Positions 58,130-64,000 of a stretch of 64,000 bases of DNA are shown here, piece after piece. The notes below the pieces were generated by a model that saw nothing but the letters and a program-made list of their open reading frames with translations, had not been told where the DNA came from and did no database searches. The DNA comes from Dermatemys mawii (taxonomy: Eukaryota; Chordata; Testudines; Dermatemydidae), in contig ML677358.1 in the NCBI GenBank assembly GCA_007922305.1, positions 10,175,810 through 10,239,809 on the forward strand, given 5' to 3'. The position numbers were made by a program, and so were the translations under genes. How positions within the stretch are numbered: the stretch's first letter is position 1; each line of letters opens with the position of its first letter.

Positions 58130-58479
58130 TCAGGGAGGGTGAGGTGTTCCTCTAGCAGTTGAACTGGAGGTGTGAATAGCGAGAGAAGAGAAACTGCTTT
58201 TGTAGTTAGCTAGCCATTCAAAATCTCTATTCAGTCCCAAACTGAATGTGTCAAATTTGCAAATGAATTGCAGCTCTGCAGTCTCTCTTTGCAGTCTGGA
58301 CTTGAAGTTTTTTTGCTGCAAAATGCTGACCTTTAAATCTTCTATGGTGTGTCCGGTGAGGTTGAAGTGCTCTCCTACAGGTTTTTGAATATTGCCATTC
58401 CTGATATCTGATTGGTGTCCATTTATCCTTTTTCATAGGGACTGTCCAGTTTGGCCGATGTACATAGCAGAGGCACATA
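58130..58479 (-). pseudogene. PLE GIY-YIG endonuclease domain, 5'-truncated remnant
   Basis: The minus-strand frame opens inside the domain at CASAMYIGQTGQSL, giving the YIG half of GIY-YIG preceded by a cysteine that would be the last of the PLE-specific Cys-rich linker. It continues with KRINGHQSDI, GEHFNLTGHTIEDL, RETAELQFICKFDT and GLNRDFEWL, and ends after a Ser/Thr-rich tail. An in-frame TGA at 58433-58435 interrupts it, just before KRINGH. A CGA arginine codon decayed at CpG would explain it. The reverse transcriptase is absent. In the family this nuclease nicks target DNA to prime reverse transcription. Clearly dead here. Confidence 0.85.
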
Positions 58480-58606
58480 ATGGGGGATTTTTCATCACTG
58501 AACTTTTACATCCAAGTTCTTAAAGATCTGCTCTAGATTTTTGAGGGATGTGCTATGGTCTGCCTTATGCAGGAGGTTGAATGAGATCATCACAGTGGCA
58601 ATTCTT

Positions 58607-58870
58607 ATATTTTATAGATTCCAAGGCCAGAAGGGACCAAAATGGATCAGATCCATGGTCCACCTTGTCCAGTGCCCTGTGTCCAACAGGTGGTCATTAT
58701 CAGAGGCTTTAGAGGAAGGGGTGAAAAACCCTGTAGTAGGCAGATGTGGGATAACTTGTTCCCCCATGAAGGGCTCATCCTAATCCTTACTTAGAGATCG
58801 GTTTAACCCCTGAAGCATGAGGCTTTGTATCCATTTCACAAATTCTGTTAGCATCCTAACGCTGGCTAGC
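58607..58870 (-). mobile_element. CR1/L3-type LINE 3' end, antisense
   Basis: TTATAGATTCCAAGGCCAGA (CR1 terminus), then GTCCACCTTGTCCAGTGCCC, AGGCAGATGTGGGATAACTT and CCTGAAGCATGAGGCTTTGT follow the antisense L3/CR1 3' region. Non-coding. Confidence 0.75.
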
Positions 58871-59248
58871 CGACTTGAAGTTCAAAGTACTGTAGTTCCT
58901 GCTGGAGTGGGAAGCTGGTATGAAGGGAAGAATGTGACAAAGCCCTTTGTGGGCTGAGGGAGACTTTGTGCTGCATGGTTTTTCGGAGTGTCAGTTGTAC
59001 TATAGAAGATCTTCTAAAACGGCAGAAGCACAGGTGCCCGGCTTTCTTCTGCATCAGGAATGAAGGCTGTGGGGAGGTTCCTTCAGATATTTTGGAAGCA
59101 GCCCTTTTTCAAAGATTGTTTCTGAGGAAAATGGATGCCTGTATTTGCAGTGCTGGCTGCCCAAGGAAAATAAGCCTTTCGCCTAGCTCCATGGTCAGGG
59201 TAAGGGCAGTTGTCTGGCATGAGAACAACATTTTAGTTCTGGAAACTT
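58871..59248. other. Unique sequence between two LINE tails
   Basis: Short frames on both strands, none recognised. Confidence 0.4.
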
Positions 59249-60018
59249 TAGAACATAAGAACGGCCATACCTGGGTCAGACCAAAGGTCCATCTAGCCCA
59301 GAATCCTGTCTTCTGACAGTGGCCCATGCCTTGTGCCCCAGAGGGAATGAACAGAACAGGTGACCATGAAGTGATCCATCCCCTATCACCCATACCCAGC
59401 TTTTGGCAAACAGAGGCTAGGGACACCATTCCTGCCCATCCTGGCTAATAGCCATTGATGGACCTATTCTCCATGAACTTATCTAGTGTTTTTTTGAATC
59501 CTGTTATAGTCTTGGCTTCACAACATCCTCTGGCAAGGAGTTCCACAGGTTGACTGTGTGTTGTGTGAAGAAATACTTCCTTTTGTTTGTTTTAATAATG
59601 CTGCCTATTAGTTTAATTTGGTGGCCCCTAGTTCTTGTGTTATGAGAAGGAATAAATAACATATCCTTATTTACTTTTTCTGTACCAGTCTTGATTTTAT
59701 AGACCTTGATCATATCCCCCCTTAGTCGTCTCTTTTCCAAGCTGAAAAATCCTAGTCTTATTAATCTCTCCTCATACAGCAGCCATTCCATACCCCTAAT
59801 CATTTTTGTTGCCTTTTTCTGAACTTTTTCCAATCCCAATATATCTCTTTTGAGATGGGGAGACCACATCGGCACGCAGTATTCAAGATGTGGGTGTACC
59901 ATGGATTTACATAGAGACAAAATGATATTTTCTGTATTATTATCTATCCCTTTCTTAACGATGCCCAATATTCTGTTTGCTTTTTTGACTGCTGCTGCAC
60001 ATTGAGTGGATGTTTTCA
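59249..60018 (-). mobile_element. CR1-type LINE, 770-bp 3' part, antisense
   Basis: It starts with the 3' terminus TTAGAACATAAGAACGGCC and runs continuously through GGAATGAACAGAACAGG, CTAATAGCCATTGATGGACC and the RT C-terminal coding region to about GAGTGGATGTTTTCAG at 60018, where similarity stops. It is the best preserved LINE in the window and belongs to the abundant turtle CR1 subfamily with this tail. Confidence 0.9.
59504..59968 (-). pseudogene. CR1 reverse transcriptase C-terminal remnant
   Basis: The 154-codon frame carries HPHLEYCVPMWSPHLK, EKVQKKATKMIRG, EERLIRLGFFSLEKRRLRGD, HNTRTRGHQIKL and NLWNSLPEDVV, the conserved RT C-terminal blocks of CR1. The catalytic YADD block lies further upstream in the family and is missing (5' truncation). 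The frame ends early because one C is missing near 59517 (CTTGGCTTCACAAC instead of the usual CTTGGCCTTCACAAC), shifting the last residues. In the intact element this domain copies LINE RNA at nicked target DNA. Confidence 0.85.
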
Positions 60019-60573
60019 GGATGTTTCCTGTTAGACTCTGCTGCCTCCACCTATCCCTTCAAACCACCTAGCAAACCTGGCTTTGGAACTGCTCCCTGAA
60101 GCCCTGGCATCTTACCTCCAGGAAAAACTTTATTCTGTCTAATGGGAAGAATAGGGACCCTGGGACTCCTACAATTTACTTTAGTGGAAGCTGGATTGGA
60201 CCTACTGTCCCCAGAGTCCTCTGGACTTTTCTCTCTTATCTATGTAGCACTTGGAAAACCTGAAAGGATTAAACTGTAATCAGAAAACCAGTCACGAGGG
60301 TAGGCAGCTTCTCTGAAATTGAGCTGAATCTTGTGATTTGAGCCCTGGGCTGGCTGCTTCTGTGTTCCGCTGGCTGGTGGCTAGAAATGCTGGTGAGATC
60401 AGCCTTTCTCATAATATTTCATCACTCCACTCTCAGCCATGACAGAAGACCGGAATTATGGTGGAGGAAAAATGTATCCTAATATCTCAAAGTCTTCCAT
60501 TTGAGTTCAGCTAATATAAAAAGGCCACCTCTTTTGTAATGATGATATTTTGTGATATCATAAAATATCATAA
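60019..60573. other. Unique sequence
   Basis: No gene or repeat recognised. Confidence 0.4.
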
Positions 60574-60617
60574 AATTGTGAATTAGACTTTTTAGACTAA
60601 TTGTGAATTAGACTTTT
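60574..60617. repeat. Short direct duplication, 25-bp period
   Basis: AATTGTGAATTAGACTTTT occurs at 60574-60592 and again at 60599-60617, separated by TAGACT. Confidence 0.95.
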
Positions 60618-60879
60618 GGATGACTCTTAAAGATGTTATTCTGACAGGCCCCATAACAATAAACACATTAAATTAATTAATTTAAAAGGGCAAAGGTTCA
60701 GTGAGTGATTTTTTTTAATGTCCAAGCCAGTTAACTCAGCATGAATTTAAAGAGCGAAAATAGTGTTTTGTTTTTCTTTAAACGAGCAAACATCAGTATA
60801 TCACAGAGGCTAATGCTCTTTGTAAGAGATCAGCCCTTGACAAGCCTTAATGGCCAGGCTGTAGGTTAAGAGAAATCCA

Positions 60880-62110
60880 ATAAGATATCAAATTAGTTGG
60901 GGCTTTATTTTCTTTTCTGAATCAGCCAGAGAACTGCGATCGTTCCCTGGTGTAGGGAGCTATTCTTCCTATCTCTTAACTCCATTGTGCTTGGGTGAAC
61001 AAAGCCACGAGGTGTCATTGAAAGGTGCTGTGACCTCCATCAGCAGCTCTCCCCCATTGTTGGGGGGTTGTTGTTTTTCCGCTGAGATCTACTGATCATA
61101 AATATGCATGAATAAAAGAGCCCGTGGGGGCTTATAACCAGGCTAGGTAAAGTCCTTTCTGATTTTCCCGCTTTTGCCTTCCTGTCATAGAAGGCTAGAA
61201 TAAAGCAAGGGGACCACACCTCCGGATTAACCCATCTGGAGTTCCTATTTCCAATTGTAAAGGCAGCACTCCAGCATCATAACAATCATCATAATTATCA
61301 CTTACAGAGGAGTCTTATCATATAACAGCTTCTTTTTTTTTCCCCTGGGGGCGTTGAGGGCTGAGGGATAATTCCACCCACAGGGGTTTGTGTCTTCATT
61401 CATTATTTTCCAAACAAGTCAGTGGAAAATTGAAATCCCTGAGCAATTTACAGATTACGGACCTCTAGCAAATAGGTGCATACGCTGCACACATGCGTGT
61501 GCGCACACACACACGTGTGCAGAATCGCTCTGTCCATTCCAAACACGGAACTGAAAACAGACACATGGGGGCTGAGTGGAAAAAAAACATGTTTTGCTCA
61601 AAGGTTAGACAGCAACTTAAGCAACCTCCCCTGTTCAGCTTAGCAACTCCAGCCTTGCCCCACAGTTCCTCCTGGCTTAATCTTTCTTTTTTTTTTTTCT
61701 TTTTCTTTTTTTTTTTGGCTCAGTGAATTGTGGTCAAGGCCATTGTAACGTGAGCACTGCCTGCACTGGGATTGGCTGGGGGAGGCTCAGAGAGGCCCCT
61801 TTTCACAGGGGACTAATTGCTTTAGACCACCAGTATTTGGGAGCTACAGATGTCTTCCTTAATTTGCCTAGAGAGCACAATCGGCCCCATCTGTTGCATT
61901 TTTCCCCCCTCTGTCTCTCAAGTCGCCTTCGTCCCCCTGTCTGCAAAGGCCTAAATTGAAAACTCATCAAAAAGTAATACAAGAGCAGTTTGGCTGGAAA
62001 GCCACTGCCGAGGGGCTTTGGCTTTAATAAAGGCTCCCCTGCTACTTTTACACATGGGCTGGAGACTAGAGAAAGGGGGAGGAAGGCAGAAATGACCAGG
62101 AGAGGCGGGG
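60880..62110. other. Repeat-free block, candidate conserved non-coding sequence
   Basis: Apart from a T-rich tract (61681-61717) and a short CA run, no interspersed repeat is recognisable over 1.2 kb. It holds clustered words typical of developmental enhancers: CATAATTATCAC, GACTAATTGC, GATTGGCTG (CCAAT), CATCTGTTG (E-box), TGAATAAAAG and TTAATAAAGG. No exon is evident. Conservation cannot be measured here, so this is only a candidate. Confidence 0.3.
61681..61717. repeat. T-rich low-complexity tract
   Basis: T runs interrupted by single C residues. Confidence 0.95.
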
Positions 62111-64000
62111 GAGTTTGTTTCTAACAGCCAGATGGGATATTGGGAGGCAGAATAATTTGACGTGTCATGGCTGAAAGGAGGACACACAGGAAACTCCTTA
62201 TGTTTTATGTACACATAGCAAAATAGATGACTTTTGGGGAGGGCTGGAGAGGGATGGGGGGGGTTTGAAATATCTTAGTCTAATGGGAGAGCTTCTCCTG
62301 ACCTGCAGTTGATCACTTCCCTGGCACACACCTGTCTGTCTTTGCATTCTCTGCTCTGGGAAATTCCAGGGCGAAGAAGGGAGATTAATGATAGGAGAGA
62401 GAGGGTAAGAAGTGGTGACGGATGACAAATGGAAGGGAGGGAAGCCGAACAACTGGGCTGTAGTTGAGAATCCTGGCTTACCCTATCCTAGTGCCCCAAG
62501 AATGGGTCTGGAACTTATGCTGCCTTGAAAGCAAGGTCAAGACAAAGGGTGGATGCTGTTTGGGCCCAGTTGTTGAGTGTAGGCCATAGCTCTGTGCATT
62601 GTCTGGGCCTGAGGGGATCTCACCATTTCTGGAAAGTAGCTTTATTGGTTTGTCCTGGCCTCTGGAGAGTGGGCAGAAAATCCTGATTGTGTGTGAGAGG
62701 AACAATCTACCTTTCTCATGCAGACCTGCTCCAAATCCTGCCCCCTTGGAACCAGATAGATGCACCTTTGATTCAGCTGTGGAGGGTAAAAGAGACAAAC
62801 CCAAAGCTTCCCTTAAAATATTGACAGGGAAGATCGCACAACTCCTGCCCCCTCCCACACCTGATCCACTGGTTGAAATCACAGTTGCTACTCTGTGTTC
62901 TTTGTGCCATCGAGTTTGAGCAGCCGAACAGAGCAAATCATAGCCTGTTGCTCTCTGAAGACTGCAACTCCCTCTCATAAATATCCCGATCTTACTGTGT
63001 GTCTGTCTCTTATGAGGTGTGGTTTCTATGAGTCCTAAAAACAGCGTTGTTTAGCATGAATAAAAAGGGCATTTCCGTACTGCAGTTTTGATTACAACTA
63101 GCTAGAACTACTCCTGGTCCCGATACTCTGAGAGCTGCGTGAATGGACCCTCACACTTGTGCAGAGTTCCACCAAAGTCTGCGGAGTTCCGTGGTGGTGT
63201 TAGAGCCTGTGCAGCTGACCTCCAGGGCAGAATCAGGACCTGGATGATGAGAGGTTGAAACACTACGATCTGGATTCGTAAAACATGACTGTGGCCCCGT
63301 ACGGCCAACACTACGCTGTGTAACTTTATGCACGTGAGCAGTCTCACTGCACAAGGTTAAGCTATTCTCTTTGCTTTCTCTTCCCCAGGTGGCCACTCTG
63401 TCTTGTTTCCTGCGCTCAGCAGGATGACACACATGCAGAAACTTCCACCGCTGCGTGTTTGGCATAGTCATGTGGGATACAGCCAGCCTATAGAATGCAG
63501 TGTTTCTCCTCCTAACCCCCGACCCCAATGCATAACAGTGCTTTTCAGTATTATCATCTCAGTCAAGGAAGACAGTGCAAGATAGACTAGATATAGATAT
63601 TATATTTTTAAAATTACAAATCTATTTGGCTAAAAATTAGAGGCTCATGATAGATCCAGGGTATTGAATAGGAGGTCCGTGGGGCAAATGTGGACAAAAA
63701 TGCTTTTGAATACACCTCAAAATCTTTTTATTTATGTATTAATTATTTTTATTTATTATTATTTATTTTCTCTGGAGTCTGGACCTTGACCAAGAAATTT
63801 AGACCTTGACAAAAAATAGACTACCCCTGCAATAGATAATACTCTGAATGGGTTATTTTTCACAAGCAGACATCATCTATGTGAAACATAGGGATAAATT
63901 CCTCTCTTACTGCTTTGTGTGTGTGTTTGTCAGAAGACCTACACCATTTTGCTTTGACAATCCTCAAAAACGTGTGCAGGGATGTAAACCAATACCTCTA
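62111..64000. other. Unique sequence to window end
   Basis: Frames on both strands (for example 62478-62978 minus, 166 codons, and 63151-63528 minus) show no domain. An AT-rich TTATTTATGTATTAATTATT tract lies at about 63728-63770. No gene or classified repeat recognised. Confidence 0.4.

Larger units (their letters stand above)
57933..58479 (-). mobile_element. Penelope-like element, 5'-truncated, with partial endonuclease
   Basis: This 547-bp insertion has a perfect 14-bp target duplication, ATGGGGGATTTTTC, at 57919-57932 and 58480-58493. Read on the minus strand it contains the end of the GIY-YIG endonuclease frame (58479-58130), a 3' untranslated region with an 11-bp hairpin, a TATTTATA box, the hammerhead-like motif and the terminal region GGTGCCACAGGACTCTTTGT that the foldback copies share. 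It identifies the palindromic repeats elsewhere in the window as PLE termini. It lies 22 bp from Harbinger copy B and stops short of the terminal CGGCTACCCC segment. Confidence 0.9.

Noticed and set aside
62478..62978. 166-codon minus-strand frame
   Set aside because: No motif or exon boundaries. Opposing frames of similar length overlap it.

Overview
This window looks like non-mammalian amniote nuclear DNA, most probably from a turtle. The evidence is the repeat mix: CR1/L3 LINE tails and reverse-transcriptase relics, MIR-type CORE-SINEs, a 5S-rRNA-headed SINE, PIF/Harbinger-, Tc1/mariner- and hAT-like non-autonomous DNA transposons, one solo retroviral-type LTR, and several Penelope-like element (PLE) copies of the kind common in turtle genomes. 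A crocodilian or another sauropsid is not excluded from sequence alone. I found no host protein-coding gene, tRNA or rRNA gene that I can support. The window reads as intergenic or deep-intronic sequence, and its open reading frames are chance frames or transposon remnants.

Layout. 1-0.57 kb is a C-rich minisatellite with an alternating 31/38-bp structure, entering from the left edge, followed by GC-richer unique DNA to about 2.2 kb. From 3 to 12 kb there is a foldback PLE copy (3.17 kb), CR1 ends, a perfect 24-bp inverted repeat (4.47 kb), a hAT-like element (5.6 kb), a 41-bp-arm hairpin (10.68 kb) and the solo LTR (11.57-12.07 kb). From 12 to 27 kb there are two foldback PLEs side by side (16.8 and 17.0 kb), an unclassified purine-rich block (19.5-20.5 kb), a GC-rich hAT element (21.4 kb), tandem MIRs (24 kb) and a 120-bp mariner-like MITE (26.0 kb). 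From 27 to 36 kb there is an AT-rich TIR element, a CR1 split by a hAT-like insertion, an L2-like RT relic and an L3/CR1 split by a MIR. From 38 to 40 kb there are two more PLE copies and a 100-N assembly gap in a GT/AT microsatellite. From 40 to 57 kb the sequence is mostly unique, with scattered SINEs and two further MITEs. From 57.6 to 60.0 kb there is a dense cluster: a Harbinger MITE, a PLE copy that keeps part of a GIY-YIG endonuclease domain, and two antisense CR1 tails. From 60.9 to 62.1 kb there is repeat-free DNA that is a candidate for conserved non-coding sequence.

The most interesting system is the PLE family. Five copies carry 13-14-bp target-site duplications. Three full foldbacks and one collapsed foldback consist of two inverted copies of the element's 3' pseudo-LTR and have no coding region. 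The pseudo-LTR holds a recognisable hammerhead-ribozyme motif: CUGANGA core, 5-bp stem II, GAAA, and a short stem III ending in UC. In two copies the two arms of one insertion share variants not seen in the other copy, which suggests that the inverted duplication arises anew at each insertion.
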